NCBI RefSeq assembly: GCF_001667115.1
Contig: NZ_LZIJ01000020.1
Location: 1-64,000, forward strand
Source of the DNA: Mycobacterium sp. 852002-51163_SCH5372311
GTDB lineage: Bacteria > Actinomycetota > Actinomycetes > Mycobacteriales > Mycobacteriaceae
Length of the DNA: 64,000 nt
Direction: 5' to 3'
Below are positions 36,595 to 45,235 of the stretch, in pieces; the first letter of the stretch is position 1; every line of letters begins with the position of its first letter. Both the position numbers and the translations under genes were made by a program. The notes beneath the pieces are model-generated. The model searched no databases. It saw only the letters and a list, made by a program, of their open reading frames with translations, and was not told the DNA's origin.

Positions 36595-37695
36595 TTGACC
36601 AATCAACCGGAAGTCAGTCCATGCCGAGTGGTGCACGTCGGTACCGGCTTGACCGGTAGGGAGGCGCTGCGCGCAATAATCAAGGACCCCGCCTTGGAGC
36701 TCATCGGTGTCAAAGTGTCCACGCCTGAGAAGGCCGGAGTGGATGCGGGGCGCCTCTGCGGTGAGGGTGATACCGGAGTGCTCGCGACCGGCGACCTTGC
36801 AGCGGTGCTAGCCCTCGCACCTGACTGCGTGGCTTATTGTGCGACTGCTGTGCGGCGCGAGGACGAGGCAATCGCCGACATGGCGGCCTACCTCGCGGCG
36901 GGAATCAATGTCGTGACGATCTCCACTATTCCGATGGTCTACCCACCCGCGGCGCCGGCGGAATGGCGCACCGTCCTGGAAGCTGCAGCAAAGAAAGGCA
37001 ATTCGACGTTCTACGCGACCGGCGGCGAGCCGGGATTCGTCAGCCTGAATCTTCCTACCGCGTTGCTGACCGGGGCTGGCCGGGTGGACAGCTATCGTAT
37101 GGACGAGTACGCCGTGGACTTGGATAAGTCCTACCCGATATGGGATGTCCTGCACGATTCGATGGGTTTCGGGAAGCCCGATGGTCACGTGCCCATTCGT
37201 ATCTCCTCAGGAAAAGTCAACAAGGATTGGGAGACGGTGGTGCGCTACATCGCCGATGTCCTTGGACTGAAACTGGATGCAATCGAATTGGATTGGGAGA
37301 CTTTGCTTGCGCCAACCGATCTGGATACGGCGGTAGGCGTGATTCCGGAGGGGACAATTTGTGCGCATAGGTGGCAACTATCCGGGCTTATCGGCAAGCG
37401 GCCTGCAGTTGCAGTCCAGTATTTTGCAACAGTCAGTTCCACGCCGTGGCCGGAGCGGTGGCCCAGGCCGGCGCGCAAGGGGCAGGGCGGGATGGTATTC
37501 AGAGTCGAAGGCAACCCCAGCATGAGTTTGGAGTTGTATTTCGAGCATTCAGCTGAAGACCGAGTGAACCCTGGCGTCGTCGTGACTGCGCTGGCCGCAA
37601 TCAGTGCGATTCCTGAGGTGGTGACCGCACCAGCGGGACTGTTGACAAATCCCTTAGCGGGCCCCCCGATCGTAAGCCGTCAATCCCGCAGTTAG
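36595..37695 (+). CDS. DapB-like NAD(P)-dependent oxidoreductase (paralog)
   Basis: A 366-residue member of the same group as the gene at 32969. CRVVHVGTGLTGREALRAII is the Rossmann start, GVDAGRLCGEGDTGV matches the AGALCGLPPTTGV segment of the paralog, and FYATGGEPGFVSLNLP corresponds to the conserved second-domain motif. Identity with the paralog looks moderate, so this is not a recent duplication. The start is a TTG at 36595 with GGGAGG 9 nt upstream. Base composition seems slightly lower in GC than its neighbours, which may mean separate acquisition. The substrate is unknown. Confidence 0.8.
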   Translation: MTNQPEVSPCRVVHVGTGLTGREALRAIIKDPALELIGVKVSTPEKAGVDAGRLCGEGDTGVLATGDLAAVLALAPDCVAYCATAVRREDEAIADMAAYLAAGINVVTISTIPMVYPPAAPAEWRTVLEAAAKKGNSTFYATGGEPGFVSLNLPTALLTGAGRVDSYRMDEYAVDLDKSYPIWDVLHDSMGFGKPDGHVPIRISSGKVNKDWETVVRYIADVLGLKLDAIELDWETLLAPTDLDTAVGVIPEGTICAHRWQLSGLIGKRPAVAVQYFATVSSTPWPERWPRPARKGQGGMVFRVEGNPSMSLELYFEHSAEDRVNPGVVVTALAAISAIPEVVTAPAGLLTNPLAGPPIVSRQSRS

Positions 37696-37793
37696 ATCGG
37701 CATGTTCATCGACTAGCCGAATCCAACGCGTGGCGCTGTGCGGTGGTCGGAAGGTCCAGAGGAGTGCGAGTAGGGCGCGCCGGCACCGCAGAG

Positions 37794-39413
37794 TCAGTGT
37801 GGTTCAAAGCCCGCCAACAGTCCGCTGAGCCGCTGCGCCAGTTCCGACTTCTTGACCTTGCCGGTGGCGGTGAACGGAAGGTCCTGCTTGGCGGTGACCC
37901 AGATGAACTTCGGCACCTTGTACGCCGACAGCCGACCACGCAGTTGCGTCCGCAGGGCGTCGCCGTCGAGCGTCGATTCGCCGCGTGGCACCACCGCCGC
38001 GGCAACCACCGTCCCGTCGTCACTCTCGGCGCCGACCACGTACGCCTCGAGCACGCCGTCGCAGTCGGCAAGCGCCAGTTCGACTTCGCTGGGCGTGACG
38101 TTGGTGCCGCCACCCGTCTTGATCATGTCCCCCAACCGCCCCGTGAACCTGATCCAGCCGTCGTCGTACTCGACGCCGCAGTCGCCCGTCCGGTAATAGC
38201 CGTCAGAGGTGAACACCTCCTCGCGCTCACGCTTGTGCAGGCGTTGCATCAACGAGTATCCGCGAACCCAGATTTCGCCCGGCGTGCCGAGGGGCGCCGG
38301 CCGTCCTGTCTCGGGATCGACGACCAGATGGTGCAGCCCTTCGATTGGCAGGCCGCCGGTTTCGGATCGATCAGGCGGCTGCGGTAGATACGGGTCGACG
38401 CCGATGTGATTGCCGCACAGCTCCGTCATCCCCAGACCACTGGACCCCTTGGGCTGACGCTGGGGTGGCACCATCGCGGGCATGCTGGTGCGTTGCACCG
38501 AGGTCAGATCGCGTGCGGGGAAATCGGGATGCTCGGCCAGTGTCTTGCCCTGCTGTGGCCAGCCCAGCGTGATCGTCGCGCGGTGGCGCTCCATCAGCTC
38601 CAGGGCCTCGGCCGCGTCGAACGCGGGCTGGGTGACCAGGGTCGCGCCGTGGTGGATCACCGCATGCAGTCCGGTGATCAGCCCGCCCACCCAGAAGAAG
38701 GGCATGGCGGTGAACATCACGTCATCCTGGGTGACGCCATACATGAACGTGAGGTTGTAGGTGTGCCGTACGAGGGCGCCCTGGCTGTGCACGGGCCCCT
38801 TCGGGTCGCCGGTACTGCCTGAGGTGTAGATGATCGTCACGTCGTCAGCCGGTGTGACGCACGATTCCACGTCGATGAGGAAATCGGCGTCGTTAGCCGA
38901 CAGCCCGCTATCGGTGTGGACCGTTGTCGTCCAGGCCCGGTCGGATGGACCCCACACCGCGACGGTCCGCAGGAACGGGGCTTTGCGTACCGCGATGCGG
39001 TCTGGGTGGCGCTGATCGGCCAGCCCCGGCAGCGCCTCCTCCAGTCGCGCGAGGAAGTCGTGATTGCGGAACCGCGACCACGTCAGGATCGCCCGCAGGT
39101 CGGCGTGGCGGGCAGTCCAGGCCAGTTCGGAAGCCTGGTAGAAGGTGTTGAGCGGCACGGCAACCGCGCCGATTCGTGTGGTGGCAAACCACGCCAGTGC
39201 CCAGTCGACACTGTTGGGCATCAAGATTCCGACGTGATCGCCCTTGCTGATGCCCTCGTACAACAGGGCAGTCGCCAGTGCAGCCGAGCGCCGGTCGAGA
39301 TCGGCATAGGTCAATTGCTGCCCGTCTGCGATGAGAAAGGGCTTGTCTCCGTAACGGGCTGCGCAAAACCGCACAAGTGCAGGAATCGTAGGGGAGATGG
39401 TCGGGAAGGGCAT
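37794..39413 (-). CDS. Acyl-CoA ligase (FadD-type)
   Basis: A 539-residue AMP-forming synthetase. The nucleotide loop is IIYTSGSTGDPKG. The usual YGMTE motif reads SGLGMTELCG. The hinge and A8 region is DGWIRFTGRLGDMIKTGG, and the catalytic Lys is in TATGKVKKSEL near the C-terminus. The enzyme would activate a carboxylate to its CoA thioester in two steps through an acyl-adenylate. The chain length or ring specificity cannot be read. It is divergent from the SnoaL-like gene at 39490. TACTAT lies 9 nt before the ATG and an imperfect TGAGAAC-N4-GTTATCG site lies upstream. Confidence 0.9.
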   Translation of the reverse strand: MPFPTISPTIPALVRFCAARYGDKPFLIADGQQLTYADLDRRSAALATALLYEGISKGDHVGILMPNSVDWALAWFATTRIGAVAVPLNTFYQASELAWTARHADLRAILTWSRFRNHDFLARLEEALPGLADQRHPDRIAVRKAPFLRTVAVWGPSDRAWTTTVHTDSGLSANDADFLIDVESCVTPADDVTIIYTSGSTGDPKGPVHSQGALVRHTYNLTFMYGVTQDDVMFTAMPFFWVGGLITGLHAVIHHGATLVTQPAFDAAEALELMERHRATITLGWPQQGKTLAEHPDFPARDLTSVQRTSMPAMVPPQRQPKGSSGLGMTELCGNHIGVDPYLPQPPDRSETGGLPIEGLHHLVVDPETGRPAPLGTPGEIWVRGYSLMQRLHKREREEVFTSDGYYRTGDCGVEYDDGWIRFTGRLGDMIKTGGGTNVTPSEVELALADCDGVLEAYVVGAESDDGTVVAAAVVPRGESTLDGDALRTQLRGRLSAYKVPKFIWVTAKQDLPFTATGKVKKSELAQRLSGLLAGFEPH

Positions 39414-39422
39414 GAGCGCAGG

Positions 39423-39489
39423 ATAGTAGCCTTTCCGGAAAACGATAACACTAGTTCTCAGTAAGCTGGGTCCCGCCTACAATGCCGCC
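39423..39489. promoter_or_regulatory. Divergent promoter of ligase and SnoaL-like genes
   Basis: On the plus strand TACAAT (39478-39483) ends exactly 6 nt before the ATG at 39490, a leaderless start. On the minus strand TACTAT (39428-39423) ends 9 nt before the ligase ATG. Between them the minus strand reads TGAGAAC-N4-GTTATCG (39460-39443), an imperfect version of the TGAGAAT-N4-ATTCTCA sites at 47446 and 53674. Confidence 0.55.
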
Positions 39490-40059
39490 ATGGCCGCAGA
39501 ATCGAGGAATTCGACCGCGGGCGACCGGCTGGACCGAGTGGAGTCGAGCCTCGCAATCAGTCAGCTACCCAGCAGGTACGCGATGGCCCTCGACGCGCGC
39601 GACCTCGACGGGCTGGTGGCATTGTTCGTCGACGACGTCGACGCAGGCCCGGAGGGTCGTGGCAGAGATGCGTTGAAGCGTTGGTACGACCGTGTGCTTC
39701 GGCGGTTCTACCGCAGCATCCACCTGGTCTGCGGCCAGCAGTTCGACTTCGTCGACGCCGACCGCGCGACCGGATGTATCTACTGCCGCGCCGAACACGA
39801 GGACGGCGACGGCTGGTACGTCATCACCATGCGTTACGACGACGTCTACGAGCGGCGCAACGGTCGGTGGTGCTTCGTCAAGCGACGCGAACATCCCTGG
39901 TACTCAGTCGATGTCACCGAGCGACCGGGACCGGACTTCATACGCTGGCCCACCGATCTCCCGTTGCGCGCAGCCATGCCCCAGCGGATGCCGACGTGGC
40001 GGGCCTTCTGGGCCAACGGAGATCCAGCGTTGCCCGAACGCCTGTCAGCGCAACCCTAG
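39490..40059 (+). CDS. SnoaL-like (NTF2-fold) protein
   Basis: A 189-residue protein with an NTF2-like fold of the SnoaL_4 kind. Features include LPSRYAMALDARDLDGLVALFVDDVDAGPEGRGRDALKRWY, then HLVCGQQFDFVDADRATGCIYCRAEHE and YDDVYERRNGRWCFVKRREHPWYSVD. Such proteins serve as small isomerases, cyclases, dehydratases or ring-hydroxylase-like subunits; no catalytic assignment is possible here. The ATG has a leaderless -10. It leads an apparent operon with a CoA transferase and a P450. Confidence 0.85.
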   Translation: MAAESRNSTAGDRLDRVESSLAISQLPSRYAMALDARDLDGLVALFVDDVDAGPEGRGRDALKRWYDRVLRRFYRSIHLVCGQQFDFVDADRATGCIYCRAEHEDGDGWYVITMRYDDVYERRNGRWCFVKRREHPWYSVDVTERPGPDFIRWPTDLPLRAAMPQRMPTWRAFWANGDPALPERLSAQP

Positions 40060-40173
40060 CAGTTTACAAGTCCACCAGAAACTGCCATTCTCAGAAGATG
40101 CAAACGGGCGTTTCCGCCGTTGCTGACCCGTTGGTGCGTTCGCGCTGGTGACACCGCGTCCTTGGAGGCAATC

Positions 40174-41394
40174 ATTTCCGTCGATAGAGTACTCAGCGGT
40201 GTCCGCGTGCTGGAGGTCGCCGCGTGGACCTTTGTGCCATCCGCCGGCGCCGTGCTGGCGGAGTGGGGTGCCGAGGTCATCAAGGTCGAGCCGCGCGAAG
40301 GAGGCGACCCGCAGCGCGGCCTCGTCACGATGGGCATCGTGGACGAAGGTGGTGGCACGGTCAACTACATGATCGAGATACCGAATCGAGGGAAGAAGTC
40401 GATTGGGGTCGATCTGAGCACCGCTGGCGGCCGGGAAGTGATTCACAAGCTCGCAGCGACGTGCGATGTATTCCTCACCAGTTACCTGCCGAGCCGCCGC
40501 AAACAGATGGGCATCGACGTCGACGACATCAAAGCCGTGAACCCCGGCATCGTCTACGTGCGCGGGTCGGGCCACGGTCCAAAGGGACCCGATTCGGACA
40601 AACCCGGCTACGATGGCGTCTCCTACTGGGCGCGCGGCGGCATCGCCGCCATGCTGAGCGAAGACGCAGATGAGCCGGTGCGTGCGCGGCCTGCGTTCGG
40701 AGACCTGCTCGGGGGCATGACGATTGCCGGCGGAGTTGCGGCGGCGTTGTACAAGATGGCGACCACCGGCAAGGGGTCAGTTGTAGATGTCTCCCTACTC
40801 GGACTTGCGGCCTGGAACCTCAGCCCTGATGTCGCCGTAAGCCAGATTCATGGCGGCAGCTCCATCCCGAACTACAGTCACGCCGACGCGCCTAACCCAT
40901 TGGTGGGTACCTACCGCACCAAGGACGACCGATACGTCCAGCTGATGATGCTGCAACTCGACAAGTTCTACCCGGAAGTGATGCGCGCCATCGGTTTACC
41001 GGTGTTGATCGACGACGAGCGATTCGCCGACCCCGCATCTCGATTCGCCAACCGGGCAGAGCTGATCTCGCTCATGGACGATGTCTTTGCCCAACGCACC
41101 CTCGCCGAATGGCGTGCACAGTTAGCAGGCATTTCCGGTGCGTGGGGCGTGGTCCAGACACCGGCAGAACTGTGCCACGACCCGGCAGTGACTGCGAACG
41201 GCTATATCGCCGGCGCCAAGACGATGAACGGATCGCCATACTCACTGCCCACCAACCCGGTCCAGTTCGATGAACAGGCGGTTGTCCCACCGGGGGCCCC
41301 CGAGCACGGCCAGCACACGGAGGAAGTGTTGATGGACGCGGGCTTCGACTGGGACACCATCATGGGCTACAAGGAGGCGGGAGCGATCCTATGA
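40174..41394 (+). CDS. CaiB/BaiF-type (family III) CoA transferase
   Basis: About 406 residues. VLEVAAWTFVPSAGAVLAEWGAEVIKVEPREGGDPQRG is the standard N-terminal segment, IPNRGKKSIGVDLSTAGGREVIHKLAATCDVFLTSY follows, and GDLLGGMTIAGGVAAALY contains the catalytic Asp of GD. It would move CoA between thioester and acid without ATP. The start is unclear: the only good ribosome site (GGAGG at 40164) fits an ATT at 40174. TTG codons at 40162 and 40120 are the in-frame standard alternatives. Its stop overlaps the P450 ATG (ATGA), so the two are coupled. Confidence 0.87.
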   Translation: MSVDRVLSGVRVLEVAAWTFVPSAGAVLAEWGAEVIKVEPREGGDPQRGLVTMGIVDEGGGTVNYMIEIPNRGKKSIGVDLSTAGGREVIHKLAATCDVFLTSYLPSRRKQMGIDVDDIKAVNPGIVYVRGSGHGPKGPDSDKPGYDGVSYWARGGIAAMLSEDADEPVRARPAFGDLLGGMTIAGGVAAALYKMATTGKGSVVDVSLLGLAAWNLSPDVAVSQIHGGSSIPNYSHADAPNPLVGTYRTKDDRYVQLMMLQLDKFYPEVMRAIGLPVLIDDERFADPASRFANRAELISLMDDVFAQRTLAEWRAQLAGISGAWGVVQTPAELCHDPAVTANGYIAGAKTMNGSPYSLPTNPVQFDEQAVVPPGAPEHGQHTEEVLMDAGFDWDTIMGYKEAGAIL

Positions 41395-42623
41395 GCCCGA
41401 CTGTGCCGCAGGCTGTTTCCGGGGACGCCGTCGAATTCGACCCGTTCTCGGAGGACTTCTTCAACGGGGCGTTTGACACTTACCGGCGCTTGCGCGACGA
41501 GGCTCCGGTCTATTACAGCGCCAAGTGGGACTTCTGGGCACTGACGCGCTACGACGACGTGGCACCCGCCACCAAGGACCACGAGACCTTCTCATCGGCA
41601 AAGGGTGCCACCTTGGACATGGTGCAAGCGCATGACGACGCGATACCGGTGCCCAAGGTGATCATCTCGATGGACCCGCCCGAACACCAGAAGATGCGCA
41701 GGCTGGTGAGCAACGTGTTTACGCCGCGCGCCATTGCCGCGCTGGAAGACATGGTGCGCGAAAAGGTCTACGAACGCATCCAGGCGCTTGACCCGGCCTC
41801 CTTCGACGTGGTGGCCGACTTTTCGGCATTGTTCCCGAACGAGGTCATCACCACCATGTTGGGCGTGCCGAGACAGGACCGCGATCAGATTCGGATCTGG
41901 CTCGATCTCCTGCTTGAGCGCCATCCCGGTGAGATCGCGACCACCCCAGCGGGTTTCAAGGCTTCGATGAATACCGGGATCTACTACTACAACCTCGTAC
42001 GGCAGCGGCGTGCCCAACCCCGCGATGACATGATCAGCCGACTCATCGAGACGGAAATCGAGCGAGACGGGCAGGTGGAGAAGCTTACGGATGTGGATAT
42101 CACCGGATTCGCGACCATGCTCGGGGGAGCGGGGGCGGAGACCGTCACCAAGCTCGTCGGCAACGCCATGGTCGCCTTCGCCGACTTTCCCGACCAGTGG
42201 CGGAAGTTACAGCAGGACCGCAGCAGGATTCCCGCGGCGATCGAAGAGTTGTTGCGCTACGAGGCACCGTCGCAGTACCAGGTCCGTACCGCAACCCGCG
42301 AAGTGATGCTGCACGGCAGGGTGATTCCGGAAGGGAGCGCCGTCCTGCTGGTCACCGGTTCGGCGACGCGGGACGAGCGGATGTTTCCCGATCCCGATCG
42401 GCTGGACATCGACAGGGAGCGCAAGATGGGTTTCAATCTCGCGTTCGGCTATGGCGTGCACAGCTGTCTGGGGGCGGCGCTGGCGAGGATGGAGAGCCGC
42501 ATCGCACTGGAGGCGCTGCTCGACCTCCTCCCCGACTACGAAGTCGACCGCAGCGGGCTGCGGCGGGTAGCGATGTCCAACGTCTGTGGGTGGTCCAACG
42601 TGCCCGTGCGCAAGACGGGCTGA
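41391..42623 (+). CDS. Cytochrome P450 (second)
   Basis: A 410-residue soluble P450. The I-helix is TMLGGAGAETVTKLVG, where the usual Thr-Thr reads Thr-Val. ExxR is EELLRYE. The haem loop is FGYGVHSCLGAALARME with Cys359. DLLPDYEVDRSGLRRVAMSNVCGWSNVPV is a typical C-terminus. It is coupled to the CoA transferase by a 4-bp overlap, so it probably acts on a CoA ester or its product. It differs clearly from the first P450 at 34160, with a different helix I and a longer C-terminus. Confidence 0.93.
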   Translation: MSPTVPQAVSGDAVEFDPFSEDFFNGAFDTYRRLRDEAPVYYSAKWDFWALTRYDDVAPATKDHETFSSAKGATLDMVQAHDDAIPVPKVIISMDPPEHQKMRRLVSNVFTPRAIAALEDMVREKVYERIQALDPASFDVVADFSALFPNEVITTMLGVPRQDRDQIRIWLDLLLERHPGEIATTPAGFKASMNTGIYYYNLVRQRRAQPRDDMISRLIETEIERDGQVEKLTDVDITGFATMLGGAGAETVTKLVGNAMVAFADFPDQWRKLQQDRSRIPAAIEELLRYEAPSQYQVRTATREVMLHGRVIPEGSAVLLVTGSATRDERMFPDPDRLDIDRERKMGFNLAFGYGVHSCLGAALARMESRIALEALLDLLPDYEVDRSGLRRVAMSNVCGWSNVPVRKTG

Positions 42624-42714
42624 TCCAGCGGCTTTCGCCGACCGTGGGCTAAGTGCACGAAAAGCATTGGTTCTGTGTGCGTTTCCCCCACGCTCGACGC
42701 GCCTGCTCGTTCGG

Positions 42715-43191
42715 TCAGGCGTCGACCATCGCCGCGATCGTGTCGACGACGCACGCCGGCCGGTCGCTTCCGTCGACCTCGACGGTAACCCGCACGGTGG
42801 CGCGACCGCCCTTGTCATTGCGGTCCACCTTGATCAGCTCGGCGCCCGCACGGATACGTGAATCCACGGGCACGGGTGCGGGAAACCGGAGCTTGTCGAC
42901 GCCGTAGTTGACCTGCATCGACAAGCCGGTCACCCGGTAAATCTGTTGCACCAGAATCGGAACCAGCGACAGCGTCAGGTAGCCGTGGGCGATCGTTCTA
43001 CCGTACGGACCTCTTGCCGCAGCCTCCGGATCTACATGGATCCACTGTCGGTCACCCGTCGCCTCGGCGAAGAGGTCGATCTCCCTCTGCGTGACCCGCC
43101 GCCAGTCGCTGTAGCCCAAGTGTTCGCCGACGTGGGCCTGGAATCCGGCGACCCCGTCGTAGATCTTCGGAAACGCAGGCGCCTGAGTCAT
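42715..43191 (-). CDS. MaoC-type (R)-specific enoyl-CoA hydratase
   Basis: A 158-residue single hot-dog hydratase. The hydratase-2 motif lies in FAEATGDRQWIHVDPEAAARGPYGRTIAHGYLTLSLVP, with the catalytic Asp (ATGD) and His (WIH) visible. VNYGVDKLRFPAPVPVDSRIRAGAEL follows. It hydrates 2-enoyl-CoA to the (R)-3-hydroxy ester. The ATG overlaps the stop of the amidohydrolase gene by 4 nt, so the two are co-translated. That makes the amidohydrolase likely to act on an acyl-CoA or its product in the same pathway. Confidence 0.92.
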   Translation of the reverse strand: MTQAPAFPKIYDGVAGFQAHVGEHLGYSDWRRVTQREIDLFAEATGDRQWIHVDPEAAARGPYGRTIAHGYLTLSLVPILVQQIYRVTGLSMQVNYGVDKLRFPAPVPVDSRIRAGAELIKVDRNDKGGRATVRVTVEVDGSDRPACVVDTIAAMVDA

Positions 43192-44381
43192 GCCGCGACC
43201 TTGAGCCGCAACTGTTCAATCGCGTTGCCGCCCATAATCTTCGCCTTGTCCGTTTCCGAGATGCCGTCAAGTCGGTCGACAAAGCTCAGTGGGTCACCGA
43301 TGCCCTCGGGGTGAGGGAAGTCGGAGCCGAACATCACGTGGTCCTCGCCCATGATGTCGACGATTCCCTTGACGTCGTCTTCGAGGAACGGGTGAATGTA
43401 TATATTGCGCTTGAACACCTCGACGGGATGCTCGTCGAACTCCTTCGGCATGATCTTGTATGCGGTATTGAGCTGCTCGAGCAGATTGCGCACCCAGCCG
43501 CTGCCGTTCTCGACGCAGAAAATCTTCAGGTCTGGGAAGCGCGACAGCGCGCCATGGCAGATCATGGCGGCCAGGGTGTCCTCGATGGCGCGGTGGCCCA
43601 TCACGACCTCGCGTAGCGCGCTCGGTTTGAAGGACAGGTACTCGTCGCCGCCCTCCCACTCCATGAGGTGCTTTTGGTAGCCGCTGTCCGAGGCATGCAT
43701 GGTGACCGGCATGCCGGCGTTGACGACCTCTTCCCAAAACGGGTCGAACTCGGGCAGACCCATGGATCGCGAACCGCCGAAGCGGCTTGGCACCGGCGCG
43801 GGCCGGACCAGGAATGTCTTCATACCGCGCTCTAGGCCCCAGTGAAATTCTCTGATGGCTTCGTCCACCAACGGCAGGCAGATGACGGGGGTCGGAAAGA
43901 TCCGGTCGTGGTAGTTGAACGTCCAGTGTTCGTGCATCCACTCGTTGAGCGCGTGGATGATCGCGTGGGTGAGGATGACGTCGTCGGTCGTGCGTTCCTC
44001 GATCAGGCTGGCGAGAGTCGGGTACATCACGCACTGGTCGATGCCCAATTCGTCCATCAGCTCCAGCCGAGGCGCGGGCGCCTGGTAGGCGGGGATGACA
44101 TCCATTGCCTCACCGACGAACTCGCGGAAGTTGAGACCTTCGGGATTGTTGCCGAGGAAGTAGTCCTCGGCGCTGCCCGGCCTGGCGACGCGCGCGAATG
44201 TCGGGTTGGGGATCATGTGGCTTATGTGGTCCTTGACGACGAGCTTGGGCCTGCCGTTGACCTCGACGTAACCGACTTTTCCGCGGTGCTCCTTCGGCAG
44301 GTACTTGGTGAGTGCGTCCGTCGTCTCGTACATGTGGTTGTCGATGTCGAAAACCGGATACGGCAATGAACGGGCAGACAC
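43188..44381 (-). CDS. Amidohydrolase-2 family metal-dependent hydrolase (first)
   Basis: A 397-residue TIM-barrel protein of the ACMSD-like amidohydrolase-2 family. The first metal site reads DIDNH, a DxDxH form in place of HxH. The later ligands are probably His in VTMHASDSG and Asp in the conserved FGSDFPHPEG. Family members are decarboxylases or hydrolases of ring-derived acids. The start is the GTG at 44381, with AGGAGG 8 nt upstream; the ATG at 44414 has no ribosome site. It is coupled to the MaoC gene and is close in sequence to the amidohydrolase at 52481. Confidence 0.88.
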   Translation of the reverse strand: MSARSLPYPVFDIDNHMYETTDALTKYLPKEHRGKVGYVEVNGRPKLVVKDHISHMIPNPTFARVARPGSAEDYFLGNNPEGLNFREFVGEAMDVIPAYQAPAPRLELMDELGIDQCVMYPTLASLIEERTTDDVILTHAIIHALNEWMHEHWTFNYHDRIFPTPVICLPLVDEAIREFHWGLERGMKTFLVRPAPVPSRFGGSRSMGLPEFDPFWEEVVNAGMPVTMHASDSGYQKHLMEWEGGDEYLSFKPSALREVVMGHRAIEDTLAAMICHGALSRFPDLKIFCVENGSGWVRNLLEQLNTAYKIMPKEFDEHPVEVFKRNIYIHPFLEDDVKGIVDIMGEDHVMFGSDFPHPEGIGDPLSFVDRLDGISETDKAKIMGGNAIEQLRLKVAA

Positions 44382-44413
44382 CGGACTTTCCTCCTGCGCA
44401 GTGAATATGAGCA

Positions 44414-44441
44414 TTTACGTAAACTGAGAATGACGTTATCA
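44414..44441. promoter_or_regulatory. Palindrome and TGAGAAT half-site before amidohydrolase
   Basis: TTTACGTAAA (44414-44423) is a perfect palindrome. TGAGAAT (44425-44431) follows and is continued by GAC and GTTATCA, an imperfect right arm. It lies about 35-60 bp upstream of the GTG start at 44381, where a regulator of the TGAGAAT family could bind. Confidence 0.4.
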
Positions 44442-44490
44442 CCATGATCCATCAACATCCAGATCGGGGTGACGCTACTCGGTCAGGCCT

Positions 44491-45123
44491 TCATTCACGC
44501 ACGGCATTCCACGCATCGACAACGGCGCTGGACCGGGTGACGGTGGCGAGCAGGGACAAGGTGTTGTCGATGATCGAATCTGCGTACTCCCGCGGGTATC
44601 CACTCACCGCGTCGCGTGGCAAGACGAACTGGTAACCGCGGTTGACCGCATCCATGACGAAGTTCGTGATCGCGACGTTGACCGAAACACCCACTCCCAC
44701 AATGGTCTTGATGCTCAGGTTGCGGAGCACAGCGTCGAGGTCGGTACCGCTCATCGGGCCCAGGCCGTGGATGCGAGTGAGGACGAGGTCGGTACCGAGC
44801 GGGCCCAACTCCGGCAGTACCGAGGCTCCGGCACTGCCGGGCGTCAGGTCGGCGGTGAAGGACTTGCCCGCCGCGAACAGTCGTGCGTTCGTGTTGGAGC
44901 CGCGACCGTCCGCGCGCCGTTGAACCACGCAATGCACTACCGTGACACCGGCCGCCCTGGCGGCGCCGAGCAGTTTGGCGATGTTGGGCACGGCTTCGCG
45001 ACGGGCCTCCTCGGCCAGCAGTGGAAGGCCGGCCTGTGGTCCTATCACGCCGCCCTGGCATTCCTGGGTCACGAGCGCCGTGGTGGCAGGATCGAGCAGG
45101 TCGCGAAGGCTTGGTTGTGGCAT
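44491..45123 (-). CDS. Isochorismatase-fold protein lacking usual catalytic residues
   Basis: A 210-residue member of the cysteine-hydrolase fold. The first strand reads TALVTQECQGG where the family normally has an Asp. The nucleophile region reads IVGVGVSVNVAITNFVMDAVNRGYQFVLPRDAVSG where a Cys is usual. The protein otherwise keeps the fold, including the conserved cis-peptide region. It may be a non-catalytic or altered enzyme; related actinobacterial proteins share this pattern as I recall. The ATG at 45123 opens the fold; the frame upstream is a shadow. It belongs to the operon of the flavin oxidoreductase and dehydrogenase. Confidence 0.78.
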   Translation of the reverse strand: MPQPSLRDLLDPATTALVTQECQGGVIGPQAGLPLLAEEARREAVPNIAKLLGAARAAGVTVVHCVVQRRADGRGSNTNARLFAAGKSFTADLTPGSAGASVLPELGPLGTDLVLTRIHGLGPMSGTDLDAVLRNLSIKTIVGVGVSVNVAITNFVMDAVNRGYQFVLPRDAVSGYPREYADSIIDNTLSLLATVTRSSAVVDAWNAVRE

Positions 45124-45235
45124 GAGAATACACGTTATCGCGTGCCAGCAGGCGATTTCCAGGAGCGGACCCGCTGCAGGCACCGGAGCTTGCGCTGCGC
45201 GAGTCGGTGCGGCAGCCTGATGGCCTGAGAACGCG

